Notes: a model not told the origin generated them from the letters alone. A stretch of DNA of 64,000 nucleotides from Streptosporangium sp. NBC_01755 (GCF_035917995.1 NZ_CP109131.1:7440001-7504000); one strand, 5' to 3'; numbered from the stretch's first letter, positions 51,103-59,988 are shown. Program-made: numbers and translations.

Positions 51103-52800
51103 ATGGCAGACACGGACTCCCATTCCCTGCTTCCGAACATGCGGCTGGACGAGCTGCTGTCGGAGCTGCAACTCCGGCTCGAAGCGGTACTCGCCACCCG
51201 CGACCGCGTACACGCCCTGCTCGAGGCGGTCGTGGCGGTCGGCAGCGACCTCGACCTGGAGACGGTGCTGCGCCGCATCGTCGAGACCGCGACCAGGCTG
51301 GTGGACGCCGGCTTCGGCGCGATGGGAGTGGTCGGCCAGGAGAACACGCTGGTGCAGTTCATTCCGGTGGGGCTCAGCGAGGAGGAGATCGCCAGGATCG
51401 AGCACTGGCCGCACGGGCTCGGCCTGCTCGGTTTGCTGATCAAGGAGCCGCGACCGCTGCGCCTGACGCGCATCTCCGACCATCCCGAGTCCTACGGCTT
51501 CCCTCCGGGCCATCCCCCCATGGGCTCCTTCCTCGGTGTGCCGGTCCGGGTGCGCGACGAGGTGTTCGGCAATCTTTACCTCACCGAGAAGCGCGGCGGC
51601 GGCGAGTTCGACGAGGAGGACCAGGCGATCGTCGTCGCGCTGGCCACCGCGGCCGGTGTGGCGATCGAGAACGCCCGCCTGTTCGAGGAGACCCGCCGCA
51701 GGGAGACGTGGCTGGCCGCGTCATCGGAGATCACCACCAGCCTGCTGTCCGGCGCGGACCCCCGGGAGGTCCTCACCCTGATGGCCGGGCACGCCCGTCA
51801 GATGACCGACGCGGACGTCGTGGCGATCCTGCTGCCGGAGGCGAACGGGCAGGTGCTGCGGGTGGCGATCGCCGACGGCGAGAACGCCGGGCAGCTGGAA
51901 CAGGTGGAGATCCAGACCGCGGGATCCCTGGCCGGACGGGCCTTCGCCGACGGCGAGCCTTTCATGGTCAACGATCCGGACGAGACCGGACTGCGGAGCG
52001 TGTTCTCCGACCATCTGCCGATGGGCCCGGTGGGGGCCGTCCCGCTGGGCGCGGCGGGCGTCGCGCGCGGCGTGCTGTCACTCGGCAAGCGTTCGGGCCG
52101 CACCCCGTTCGTCCAGTCGGAGCTGCGTACCCTGCACGCCTTCGCAGCGCAGGCGGCGGTGGCACTGGAGCTGGCCGAGAGCCGCAAGGACGCCGAACGG
52201 CTGGGCCTGCTCGAAGACCGCGACCGCATCGCCAAGGACCTGCACGACGTGGTCATCCAGCGGCTGTTCGCCATCGCCATGACGCTGATGAGCACGGTCA
52301 GGCTGGTCGAGAGACCAGAGGCCTCCAGCCGCCTGAAAGGCGCCATCGACGAGCTTGACGAGACCATCCGCCAGATCCGCTCCACCATCTTCGCCCTCCA
52401 GACGCCCAGCGGGGACAGCGCCCCCAGCCTGCGCACCCGCATCGTCGAGATGGTGGAAGGCGCCCGTGGCCACCTGGGCTTCATGCCCGGCCTGCGAATG
52501 GACGGGCAGCTCGACAACCGCGTGCCGCCCGAGATCGCCGACCACCTGCTCGCGGTGTTGCGCGAGGCCCTGTCCAACGCGGTACGGCACGCCAAGGCAG
52601 GGAGGATCGACGTCTCCGTCGAGGCGCTGGACGACCGGCTCACCCTCGTCGTGCGGGACGACGGTATCGGGCTGGCCGGCGACGGCAGGCGCAGCGGCCT
52701 GCGGAACCTGCAGGAGCGGGCGGCCCGGCTCGGCGGCTCCTTCGAGATCATCTCGCCGGAGGCGGGGGGCACCAGGCTGAGCTGGAGCGTGCCGCTCTAG
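51103..52800 (+). CDS. DevS/DosS-like GAF-GAF sensor histidine kinase, copy 2
   Basis: 565 aa, collinear with the kinase at 42546 residue for residue in the first 190 positions. The putative haem ligand is His137 (PPGHPPMGSFLGVPVRVRDE) and the phospho-acceptor is His381 (RIAKDLHDVVIQRLFA). The ATPase domain includes REALSNAVRHAKAGRIDVSV and GLRNLQERAARLGG. Two such kinases with one regulator mirror DosS and DosT of M. tuberculosis, which differ in signal. No regulator gene is adjacent. It ends with a 4-nt overlap onto the convergent PPOX gene. Confidence 0.93.
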   Translation: MADTDSHSLLPNMRLDELLSELQLRLEAVLATRDRVHALLEAVVAVGSDLDLETVLRRIVETATRLVDAGFGAMGVVGQENTLVQFIPVGLSEEEIARIEHWPHGLGLLGLLIKEPRPLRLTRISDHPESYGFPPGHPPMGSFLGVPVRVRDEVFGNLYLTEKRGGGEFDEEDQAIVVALATAAGVAIENARLFEETRRRETWLAASSEITTSLLSGADPREVLTLMAGHARQMTDADVVAILLPEANGQVLRVAIADGENAGQLEQVEIQTAGSLAGRAFADGEPFMVNDPDETGLRSVFSDHLPMGPVGAVPLGAAGVARGVLSLGKRSGRTPFVQSELRTLHAFAAQAAVALELAESRKDAERLGLLEDRDRIAKDLHDVVIQRLFAIAMTLMSTVRLVERPEASSRLKGAIDELDETIRQIRSTIFALQTPSGDSAPSLRTRIVEMVEGARGHLGFMPGLRMDGQLDNRVPPEIADHLLAVLREALSNAVRHAKAGRIDVSVEALDDRLTLVVRDDGIGLAGDGRRSGLRNLQERAARLGGSFEIISPEAGGTRLSWSVPL

Positions 52801-53216
52801 TCGACGGGCCTGGAGGAGATGCGGCGGCCGGTAAGGTGCCCCGTCTGCACCAGGATGTAGTGGTCCCGGCTTGCCGGCGCCCAGGCGGTCAGGGGTAGCC
52901 GGGCCAGGCGCTCGATCTCCTGCGACTCGTACACGGCTCGGGCGGGCCCCACCGCGGTGACCGACCAGCCGGTGCGCGCCGAAGAATCGAAGTCGTCGGC
53001 CTCGAAGGCGACGATCGCGTCGCGGGCCGCCGCGGCGAGCTTGGAATCGATGGTGGTGCGGATCACCACGGTCTCGCCGTCGAGGACGAAGTTGACCGGC
53101 TGTACGGCCGGAAGGGCACGGTCGGTGAACACGATCCGTCCGATCGAGACCGAGCCCAGGAGTTCGAGGCACTCCGGCCGGGAAAGCACTTCAAGGCCTG
53201 CCGAGTCGAGCTTCAT
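52797..53216 (-). CDS. Pyridoxamine-phosphate-oxidase-like split-barrel flavin protein, copy 2
   Basis: 139 aa. LSRPECLELLGSVSIGRIVF, ALPAVQPVNFVLDGETVVIR and GWSVTAVGPARAVYES follow the same fold as the protein at 34979. Small PPOX proteins of this kind bind FMN or F420 and are often part of redox-stress regulons; a few are DosR-regulated in mycobacteria. ATG 53216; the best DosR-box match of the window lies 37 nt upstream. Confidence 0.88.
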   Translation of the reverse strand: MKLDSAGLEVLSRPECLELLGSVSIGRIVFTDRALPAVQPVNFVLDGETVVIRTTIDSKLAAAARDAIVAFEADDFDSSARTGWSVTAVGPARAVYESQEIERLARLPLTAWAPASRDHYILVQTGHLTGRRISSRPVD

Positions 53217-53252
53217 GCCTTCAGGCTGCCCGTCGGCGCACCAGGGACGTTA

Positions 53253-53266
53253 GGGGCTAAAGTCCC
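53253..53266 (-). promoter_or_regulatory. DosR-type box GGGGCTAAAGTCCC, best match in the window
   Basis: With flanks it reads TTAGGGGCTAAAGTCCCG, matching the mycobacterial DosR consensus GGGACTWWAGTCCC with a single A-to-G change, and including the AT pair at the centre. It sits 37 nt upstream of the PPOX copy 2 start. The gap to 53781 also holds GGGGCCTTCAGCCC at 53562-53575 before the phosphoribosyltransferase gene, and no other gene. Confidence 0.75.
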
Positions 53267-53781
53267 GTCATTGGCGGTGTTCGGCCTTCCGGGGGACAGC
53301 GGTAGGCGTCGCCGTCTTGGTGCTCTTGCCCCCGGGCTACCGGGGCTCCTGCCGATGTGATGATCGTGACCATGGCCGAGATCGAGAGAGGCCGAGCTCG
53401 CGGCTCCTCGCCGTACCTGGCAGGTACGGTTCAGGCCGCGCCGTCGGCCTGGCCTCGCAGGGGGCTCCCTCACTGTTCAGCCGCCGGCCCCGGTAGCGGA
53501 CGGGACGACGATTGAAATGGGGGCGTCCGGCCGGTTGTTCCCTTATATGGGGTTCTGAATCGGGGCCTTCAGCCCTACCGCCAGGATGCCCTGGTGGCTG
53601 ACATTGGGGGTTGAGGGGTGAAGACTCGCCGTCGTCGGCTGTGAGGAGGCCGCGGCGACCGATGAGCGGCCGGTTGCCCGGCGGAGCCGGGCGCGGGCAT
53701 CGACGCCGTTTTCGGCCGCGCGCCGCGATCTCGAAGCTCCGCCGGTGAGCGGAGGTGTGCAGAGTGCCGGAAGGGGGTGGC

Positions 53782-55110
53782 GTGGTGTTCGCCGATCGTC
53801 AGGATGCCGGCGTACGGCTGGCCGAGCGGTTACGCGGGCTCGCCGGCGCCGAGGAAGTGGTCGTTCTGGGCCTGCCCAGGGGCGGCGTGCCGGTGGCGTT
53901 CGAGATCGCCCGGGCCCTTGGCGCTCCGCTGGATGTGATCGTGGTCCGCAAGCTCGGGGTGCCGTTCCAGCCGGAGCTCGGGTTCGGCGCCGTGGGAGAG
54001 GGCGGGATACGCGTCGTCAACCAGGACATCGTACGGCTCGCGCAGCTCACCTACGAGGAGACGGCCGAGGTGGAGGAGCGCCAGCGGGCCGAGGTCCTGC
54101 GCCGGGCGAGCCGGCTGCGCGGCGACCGCGCCCCGGCGGACCTGACGGGCCGCACGGCGATCGTGGTGGACGACGGGGTGGCCACCGGCGGGACGGCGCG
54201 TGTCGCCTGCCAGGCCGCTCGGGCGCGCGGTGCCTCACGGGTGGTGCTGGCGGTGCCGGTGGGGACACCGGACACGATCGAGAGCCTTCGCGAGGTCGCC
54301 GACGAGGTGGTCTGCCTGCGGACACCGGAGCACCTTCTGGCGGTCGGCGCCTGGTATGTCGATTTCGCCCAGACCACCGATGAGCAGGTGGCCTCGTTGC
54401 TCCGCAGGGCCGCGCCCGGGGTGGGGGAGCCCGACGAGAGCACGGCGTCCAATCCACCCTGCCTCGACGAGGAGGTTCTGGTGGACGCCGGGCGGGTCAG
54501 GTTGCCCGGTCAGCTCGTCCTCCCGGGCGGCGCCAGTGGAGTGGTGGTGTTCGTGCACGGCAGCGGCAGCAGCCGGCACAGCCCGCGTAACCGGCATGTG
54601 GCCGCCGTGCTCAACGACGCGGGTCTGGGGACGCTGCTGTTCGACCTGCTCACCCCGGAGGAGGGATACGACAGGGGCAACGTGTTCGACATCGGGCTGC
54701 TGGCCGAAAGGCTCATCCGGGTGACCGCCTGGCTGGGCGATCAACCCTGGGCGGCGGGCGTCCCCGTCGGTTATTTCGGGGCGAGCACCGGAGCCGCGGC
54801 CGCGCTGTGGGCGGCGGCGGAGCCGGGCTGCGAGGTCGCCGCCATCGTCTCCCGGGGCGGACGGCCCGATCTGGCCTGGCCTCGGCTGACCGAGGTGCGG
54901 GCGGCGACCCTGCTGATCGTGGGAGGTGACGACAGGGTGGTGCTCGACCTCAACCGGGCGGCACGGGGACGGTTACACGGTGAGAGCATGCTCCGGATCA
55001 TCACCGGCGCCACACATCTGTTCGAAGAGCCGGGGGCGCTCGAGCGCGTCGCCGTCCTGGCCCGCGACTGGTTCACCGGTCACTTCGGTAGCGATCAGAG
55101 CGACCTTTGA
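53782..55110 (+). CDS. Phosphoribosyltransferase-alpha/beta hydrolase fusion protein (Rv0571c-like)
   Basis: 442 aa. Residues 1-210 are a type-I phosphoribosyltransferase with LGLPRGGVPVAFEIARALGA and the PRPP loop AIVVDDGVATGGTA; residues 230-440 are a dienelactone-hydrolase-like fold with FVHGSGSSRHSPRN, nucleophile in GYFGASTGAAA, VGGDDRVV and late His in ATHLFEEPG. M. tuberculosis Rv0571c, of the DosR regulon, has the same domain pair and length. GTG 53782 is chosen after AGGGGG; the frame is open to GTG 53755. Weak box-like palindromes lie upstream. Confidence 0.88.
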   Translation: MVFADRQDAGVRLAERLRGLAGAEEVVVLGLPRGGVPVAFEIARALGAPLDVIVVRKLGVPFQPELGFGAVGEGGIRVVNQDIVRLAQLTYEETAEVEERQRAEVLRRASRLRGDRAPADLTGRTAIVVDDGVATGGTARVACQAARARGASRVVLAVPVGTPDTIESLREVADEVVCLRTPEHLLAVGAWYVDFAQTTDEQVASLLRRAAPGVGEPDESTASNPPCLDEEVLVDAGRVRLPGQLVLPGGASGVVVFVHGSGSSRHSPRNRHVAAVLNDAGLGTLLFDLLTPEEGYDRGNVFDIGLLAERLIRVTAWLGDQPWAAGVPVGYFGASTGAAAALWAAAEPGCEVAAIVSRGGRPDLAWPRLTEVRAATLLIVGGDDRVVLDLNRAARGRLHGESMLRIITGATHLFEEPGALERVAVLARDWFTGHFGSDQSDL

Positions 55111-55216
55111 CGGCCACCTCGTCCTGAAGGACGAGGATCGGGACGAGGTGACCGAGCGTGAGGATCTGGCCGCCATCGGTCCGTATCCGACGGTCAAGCC
55201 CTACCCGGTGCGGTGA
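55097..55216 (+). pseudogene. Unrecognised coding-like fragment after the fusion protein gene
   Basis: The frame AIRATFDGHLVLKDEDRDEV then TEREDLAAIGPYPTVKPYPV has normal protein composition and codon bias but no start codon in frame nearby, and overlaps the hydrolase end. It looks like the C-terminus of a lost gene. I do not recognise it. Confidence 0.35.
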
Positions 55217-55621
55217 CCGGAGGCTCGACCTCACCCCGCCCACGACCGCTCCGGGGAGCCTTCCCTCCGTGATGACGCCCCGCGATGGACGCCCCGTATT
55301 CGCGTGTTCCTCCCCCGGCTTCGCCTGGTGTCCCAGCCTGACATCCACGTCGCCGGCGAAACCGGCGGGGATCCGCATCACCATGACGCAGGGGCTGTTC
55401 CGTCCCGGATGGCACCCCTTGGGGGTCGTCTCCATGGAGAGGAGAACACCGTCGAATCGGGGGCCGGAGGGGTCCGGTTCGACGTCCGGAGCGGGGGACC
55501 CCGCTCGCGATTCGCGAGAATTTAGGAAATCTTCAGAGCTTTCGGGCTGCGGCGCTTCCCCAGAAGCCACGTCTCCCGTCGGGAATCGGTGAACGGTGAG
55601 ACCCTCCGCGTTCGACCCATG
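55217..55621. other. Gap without a recognisable gene
   Basis: About 400 nt with no coherent protein on either strand. Its right end carries the -35 (TTCGAC, 55611-55616) of the CstR-like gene. Frames covering it are shadow-like. Confidence 0.5.
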
Positions 55622-55639
55622 TACCCCCGGGGGTATATT
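55622..55639 (+). promoter_or_regulatory. CstR/CsoR-type operator over the -10 of the repressor gene
   Basis: Perfect palindrome TACCCCCGGGGGTA (55622-55635) followed by -10 TATATT (55634-55639), 17 bp after -35 TTCGAC. C/G-tract operators with TA ends are typical of CsoR/CstR proteins; this gives autorepression. Confidence 0.8.
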
Positions 55640-55659
55640 GGGTGCGGAGGTGAGGCGGG

Positions 55660-55929
55660 ATGCAGATGGACGCGACGGTCCTGTCGGATGCGCTGACACG
55701 ACTCAAACGGGCCCAGGGGCAGCTGGGCGGAGTGATCGCGATGATCGAGAACGGGGACGACTGCGAGCGGGTGCTGACCCAGCTGGCGGCGGTCTCCAAG
55801 GCGTTGGACCGGGCCGGATTCAAGATCATATCGACGGGCATGCAGCAGTGCCAGATGGCGCGTGAGCGCGGCGATCAGCCGCCGATCAGCCAGGAGCGGC
55901 TGGAGAAACTGTTCCTGGCCCTGTCGTGA
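55660..55929 (+). CDS. CsoR-family repressor, CstR (persulfide-sensing) type
   Basis: 89 aa all-helical DUF156 repressor. It has Cys35 (GDDCERVLTQL) and Cys64 (STGMQQCQMARE) but no His three residues before the second Cys, which Cu-sensing CsoR needs. The Cys-Cys-only pattern is that of CstR, which forms di- or trisulfide bridges with sulfane sulfur. Its neighbours (persulfide dioxygenase, rhodaneses, TauE) fit. ATG 55660 with GGAGG upstream; ATG 55666 also possible. A terminator and a second operator follow, so it represses both itself and the next genes. Confidence 0.92.
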   Translation: MQMDATVLSDALTRLKRAQGQLGGVIAMIENGDDCERVLTQLAAVSKALDRAGFKIISTGMQQCQMARERGDQPPISQERLEKLFLALS

Positions 55930-55933
55930 CACC

Positions 55934-55971
55934 ATCGTGCCCCGCACGCCACGCGGCGGGCGGGGCACGAT
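55934..55971 (+). terminator. Terminator after the CstR-like gene
   Basis: ATCGTGCCCCGC-like arm 55934-55945 pairs perfectly with GCGGGGCACGAT at 55960-55971, 4 nt after the stop codon. Confidence 0.8.
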
Positions 55972-55999
55972 GAGAGGCGGGGCGTTCCTCTGTCCGACG

Positions 56000-56019
56000 T
56001 ATACCCCCCTGGGTATATT
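56000..56019 (+). promoter_or_regulatory. Second CstR-type operator, before the sulfur oxidation genes
   Basis: TATACCCCCCTGGGTATA (56000-56017) overlapping -10 TATATT (56014-56019). Same C/G-tract with TA ends as the site before the repressor gene. Transcript leader to the dioxygenase gene is about 170 nt. Confidence 0.78.
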
Positions 56020-56198
56020 CGCGCCGGAGTCGGGGGAACGCCTTCCGTGACGCGCACTCCGGCGGGCCGCCGCGACACCGCCGGACGCACATCCGGCGAG
56101 AGCTCGCCGCCGGGCCGCCGGCCGGCACGAAACCCGGGCGTGGCCGGCCCTCACCCGCCGGCGAAGACAGCAACGACGAGACAAAGTGAGAGACGACG

Positions 56199-57593
56199 AT
56201 GACGACGATCGAGACAGAGGTGGTGCAGACCTCCTCGCTGGGGGACCGCAGCTACCTGGCCCATGACGGGCAGGTCGCGCTGGTGGTCGATCCGCAACGC
56301 GACATCGACCGGATCCTGGCCCTGGCCGGTCGGCTGGGCGTGCGCATCACCCACGTGGCCGAGACCCATCTACACAACGACTACGTCTCCGGTGGGCCGG
56401 CCCTGGCCAGGCTGACGGGTGCGGCCTACCTGGTGGCGGCGGCCGACGAGGTCGCCTTCGACCGGGTGTCCGTGAGCGACGGCGACGAGATGGCGCTGTC
56501 GCCGTCGATGCGCCTTTCCGTGGTGGCCACCCCCGGGCACACCTTCCACCACCTGTCCTACGTGCTCGGCGGTCCCGGCGGGGCGGTGGGGGTGTTCACC
56601 GGCGGATCGTTGCTGTTCGGCACCACCGGCCGCACAGACCTGCTCGGCGCCCGGCACGCCCACGCCCTGGCTCATCACCAGCACGCCTCGGTGCGGCGGC
56701 TGGCCGATCTGCTGCCCGACGGTACGCGGGTCTGGCCCACCCACGGGTTCGGCAGCTTCTGCTCGGCCACCCAGAGCGACGCCTCATCCTCGACGATAGG
56801 ACGTGAGCGAGGCGCCAACCCGGCGCTACGGCTGGAGGCCGACGACTTCGTCACCCAGACCCTCGCCGGGCTGGACGCCTACCCCGCCTACTACGCCCAC
56901 ATGGGCGCCAGGAACACCGCCGGCGCGGACCTGATCGACCTGACCCCGGCCCGGCGGGCCGACGCCGCCGAACTGCGCGCACGTATCGACGCCGGTGAAT
57001 GGGTGGTGGACCTGCGCTCGCGTAAGGCGTTCACCCAACGGCACCTGGCCGGAACGCTGAGCTTCGGCCTGGACGGCCCGATGTCGACCTGGCTGGGCTG
57101 GATGGCACCCTGGGGGGCGCCCATCACGCTGCTGGGCGAGTCGGCGGAGCAGGTGGCCGCCGCCCAGCGCGAGCTGGCGCGCATCGGCGTCGATCGTCCG
57201 GCCGCCGCCGCGACCGGTACCCCCGAGCAGTGGGCCGGCGGCGACGGCGCCAGGCTGGGTGAGCTGACCGTCGCCACGTTCGCCGAGCTGGCCGCCGTAC
57301 GCGAGGGCCGCGCCACACGCGGCCTGCCCAGCCCCGACGTCGTTCTGGACGTGCGGCTGCGCAACGAATGGCGCGCCGGGCACATCGACGGCGCGACGCA
57401 CATCCCGCTGCCCGAACTGCCGCACCGCCTGGCCGAGATACCGGACGGGACGGTGTGGGTGCACTGCGGCTCCGGCTACCGGGCCGCCGCCGCGAGCAGC
57501 CTGCTGGCTCGCGGCGGCCGCCGGGTCGTACACATCGACGACAACTACTCCCAAGCGGCCGAAAGCGGCCTGACCATCGAGGAGACCTCATGA
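56199..57593 (+). CDS. Persulfide dioxygenase-rhodanese fusion (CstB/ETHE1-like)
   Basis: 464 aa. The metallo-beta-lactamase domain (1-240) binds iron through H57, H59 and D61 in THLHNDYVSGG and PGHTFHHLSYV further on; it oxidises glutathione- or low-molecular-weight persulfides to sulfite. A first rhodanese domain (about 255-340) lacks an active Cys (DLRSRKAFTQRHLAGTL), and a second (about 360-464) has Cys423 in VHCGSGYRAAA. The HxHxDY variant, Tyr for the usual His, is common in actinobacterial members. Overlaps the next gene as ATGA. Confidence 0.92.
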   Translation: MTTIETEVVQTSSLGDRSYLAHDGQVALVVDPQRDIDRILALAGRLGVRITHVAETHLHNDYVSGGPALARLTGAAYLVAAADEVAFDRVSVSDGDEMALSPSMRLSVVATPGHTFHHLSYVLGGPGGAVGVFTGGSLLFGTTGRTDLLGARHAHALAHHQHASVRRLADLLPDGTRVWPTHGFGSFCSATQSDASSSTIGRERGANPALRLEADDFVTQTLAGLDAYPAYYAHMGARNTAGADLIDLTPARRADAAELRARIDAGEWVVDLRSRKAFTQRHLAGTLSFGLDGPMSTWLGWMAPWGAPITLLGESAEQVAAAQRELARIGVDRPAAAATGTPEQWAGGDGARLGELTVATFAELAAVREGRATRGLPSPDVVLDVRLRNEWRAGHIDGATHIPLPELPHRLAEIPDGTVWVHCGSGYRAAAASSLLARGGRRVVHIDDNYSQAAESGLTIEETS

Positions 57594-58198
57594 CTATTCG
57601 CTCCGACACGCCCGCCACGCTGGATGTGGCCGCCCTGCGCCACCTGATGGACTCCGGGTCCGCGCCCCGGCTGATCGACGTGCGCACCCCCGGTGAGTTC
57701 GAGACCGCCCACGTCCCCGGCTCGGTCAACGTGCCGCTGGATCTGCTGCGCGAGCACCGTGAGCGGTTGCGCGCCCACCTCGACGGCTCCGAGCGGGAGC
57801 AGGTTGTGCTCGTCTGCCGCTCCGGGCAGCGCGCCGCACAGGCCGCGGCGGCCCTGGCCGGAGCGGGACCGGTGGGCCCGCGTGTTCTGGAAGGGGGGAT
57901 CCTCGCCTGGCAGGGTGCCGGCGCGCCGCTCCGTACCGGCCGGGCCCGCTGGGAGCTGGAACGTCAGGTACGCCTGGTGGCCGGATCCCTCGTGCTGACC
58001 TCGATCCTGGCCGGCACGCTGTTTCCGCCGGCCAAGTGGCTCGCCGCCGCGATCGGTGGCGGGCTGACCTTCGCCGCGCTGTCCAACACCTGCGCGATGG
58101 GCATGCTGCTGGCCAAACTCCCCTACAACCGAGGCCCCCGCCGGCCCGACCTGGAGGCGGTGCTGAGCCGGTTGGCGCAACGGGAGACGACCCCTTGA
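57590..58198 (+). CDS. Rhodanese with C-terminal membrane (DUF2892-type) segment
   Basis: 202 aa. Rhodanese domain: [20 protein letters not shown] and active Cys76 in [10 protein letters not shown]. Residues 130-190 contain two hydrophobic helices, [20 protein letters not shown] and [20 protein letters not shown], typical of DUF2892 tails of membrane rhodaneses. It transfers sulfane sulfur, probably at the membrane next to the exporter. Overlaps its neighbours on both sides (ATGA, TTGA), so the three proteins are co-translated. Confidence 0.92.
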   Translation: MTIRSDTPATLDVAALRHLMDSGSAPRLIDVRTPGEFETAHVPGSVNVPLDLLREHRERLRAHLDGSEREQVVLVCRSGQRAAQAAAALAGAGPVGPRVLEGGILAWQGAGAPLRTGRARWELERQVRLVAGSLVLTSILAGTLFPPAKWLAAAIGGGLTFAALSNTCAMGMLLAKLPYNRGPRRPDLEAVLSRLAQRETTP

Positions 58199-58977
58199 CC
58201 GCGGCACTCGGCCTGGGCGCGCTGATCGGCATCCTGCTCGGGTTGCTGGGCGGCGGCGGGTCGATCCTGGCGGTACCCGCCCTGGTGTACGGGGCGGGCC
58301 TGCCACCGGCCTCGGCGGTACCGGCCTCGCTGCTGGTGGTGGGCATCTCCTCGGCCGCCGCCGTGTTGCCCCGCATCCGGGCCGGACAGGTGCGCCGGCG
58401 CATCGCCGCGGTGTTCGGCGGCGCCGGGGCCCTGGCCGCGTTCGGTGGCGCCGCGATCAACCGGATGCTGCCCCCACAGGCGATCCTGATCGGGTTCGCC
58501 GTGCTCATGGTGGTGGCCGGCTGGCGGATGCTGGCCGGCAACACGCCGACCGGCGGGGCCTGCGCGCTGCCCGGCGGCGGGGTGAACTGGCGCGGTTGCC
58601 TGCCCAAGGCCGTCGCCGCCGGCGCGGCCGTGGGCGTGCTGACCGGCCTGTTCGGCGTCGGAGGGGGGTTCCTCATCATCCCGGCGCTGGTACTGGCGCT
58701 GGGGTTGCCGATGACGGCCGCGGTCGGTACCTCGCTGCTCATCGTGGTGGTCAACTCGGCGGCCGGGTTCGCCGCCCACGCCGGTGGCGCCGGCCTGGAC
58801 TACACGGTCATCGGGGCCTTCACGGCGGCCGCGGTGACCGGGTCGCTGGCGGCCGCCCGCCTGGGCCGCCACCTGGACGCCGAGCGCCTGCGCCGCTGGT
58901 TCGCCTACCTCGTCTTCGTCGTGGCCGCCTTCGTCCTGGCCCAGGGAGTGCTCGACCTCGTGGCGCCGGGCGGCTGA
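58195..58977 (+). CDS. TauE/SafE-type sulfite or sulfoacetate exporter
   Basis: 260 aa, about eight membrane helices in two repeats: [20 protein letters not shown] and [20 protein letters not shown] carry the GxxGGGG repeat motif of TauE proteins. It likely exports the sulfite made by the persulfide dioxygenase. TTG 58195 start overlaps the previous stop (TTGA). The product of the third enzyme would otherwise be toxic, which explains the operon order. Confidence 0.9.
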   Translation: MTAALGLGALIGILLGLLGGGGSILAVPALVYGAGLPPASAVPASLLVVGISSAAAVLPRIRAGQVRRRIAAVFGGAGALAAFGGAAINRMLPPQAILIGFAVLMVVAGWRMLAGNTPTGGACALPGGGVNWRGCLPKAVAAGAAVGVLTGLFGVGGGFLIIPALVLALGLPMTAAVGTSLLIVVVNSAAGFAAHAGGAGLDYTVIGAFTAAAVTGSLAAARLGRHLDAERLRRWFAYLVFVVAAFVLAQGVLDLVAPGG

Positions 58978-59127
58978 GCGGAAATCGCCGATCCCACCGG
59001 GGGTCCCGAAGATGTGCTTGGCCATCTTGTACTTCCAGCCCTTGCGGTGGTGCGGTACGACCTCCTCCAGCCGGCGATCTCCGGGCTGTGCTCGCCGTGC
59101 TCGTCGGCCGGCGCGCCGATGCTTTGG

Positions 59128-59343
59128 TCAGTTCTCCGGATGCAGCATGAGAAGGACAGCGCGATTGTGCGCGGCGTGACCTCGGTACAGGTGCGGGCGA
59201 GCGGCATTGAACCGGATGGAATCGCCTTCGGCCAGGTCGGTGGGGGAATCGGCCGGGCCGGTGGTGACGTGTCCATGGGTGAGCACGAGGCATTCCTCGA
59301 CGCCGGGCAGGTGGGCGTCGGAGCGCTGGGTGCTCTGGGCGAT
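59128..59343 (-). pseudogene. Cupin C-terminal fragment of an XRE-cupin regulator
   Basis: Frame: STQRSDAHLPGVEECLVLTH, GHVTTGPADSPTDLAEGDSI and RFNAARPHLYRGHAAHNRAV ending LLMLHPEN. This is the last 70 residues of XRE regulators with a C-terminal cupin domain (LxxGDSIRFxAxxPHxYxN). The HTH part is absent and the upstream sequence is unrelated. The remaining gap 58978-59608 shows no intact gene. Confidence 0.7.
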
Positions 59344-59608
59344 TCACCCCCATTAGAGGCTACTTCGTTGGAAATTTCTTCATTGCTCCAGTCCGGGACC
59401 CCTGAGGTGGCGAGGTCTGCTGACGCGTCGGATGGGGAACGGGAAGCGATGCCACCGGATCGCGAACGAGTGGATCCGCGTGCATTCCCTGTCACATAGG
59501 GTCGCCGCCCTGGTCAGATGACACGTGTCGATTTCTGCGGGTCCGGATCGACGCGTAGTCGGAAACCGGCGAGGATCGGTTCTCTGATCACCTGAAGGAG
59601 ATACAGCG

Positions 59609-59941
59609 ATGCGATTTCTGATGACGACCAAGGGCGGCGACACGGCACCCCCGAGCGAGGCGGTCTACGCGGAGATGGCCGCGTTCGTCGAGGAGATGAC
59701 CCGGGCGGGGGTGCTGCTGGCGACCGGTGGCCTGGACCCGGCCGGCCTTCACGTCTCGGCCTCCGGCGGCGAGATGACCGTCACCGACGGGCCGTTCACC
59801 GAGGCGAAGGAGGCCATCGTCAGCTTCGCGCTCATCGAGGCGCGCTCGAAGGAGGAGGCCATCGAGCTCGCCCGGCGCTTCTGGAAGATCATCGGCGACG
59901 GTGAGGGCATCATCCAGCAGGTCTTCGGCCCGGAGGACTGA
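59609..59941 (+). CDS. YCII/DGPF-domain protein, partner of the ECF42 sigma factor
   Basis: 110 aa. MRFLMTTKGGDTAPPSEAVY and the signature VTDGPFTEAKEAIVSFALIE define the DGPF subgroup of YCII proteins, which precede ECF42 sigma genes in many actinomycetes. The protein is probably a small dimeric ferredoxin-fold enzyme or signal protein. AAGGAG precedes ATG 59609. 47 nt separate it from the sigma gene, so the pair is co-transcribed. Confidence 0.93.
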   Translation: MRFLMTTKGGDTAPPSEAVYAEMAAFVEEMTRAGVLLATGGLDPAGLHVSASGGEMTVTDGPFTEAKEAIVSFALIEARSKEEAIELARRFWKIIGDGEGIIQQVFGPED

Positions 59942-59988
59942 TCGGGCGCTTGCACACCTGCCCGGCGGGTGCTGTGATCGAGCCCGTG

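Noticed and set aside
55158-55592. 144-codon plus-strand ORF between the fusion protein and CstR
   Set aside because: No recognisable motif and Pro/Ser/Arg-rich shadow composition.
58978-59100. Minus-strand frame RLEEVVPHHRKGWKYKMAKH as a gene end
   Set aside because: It reads like protein for about 30 residues but has no start or continuing family similarity; too short to annotate.
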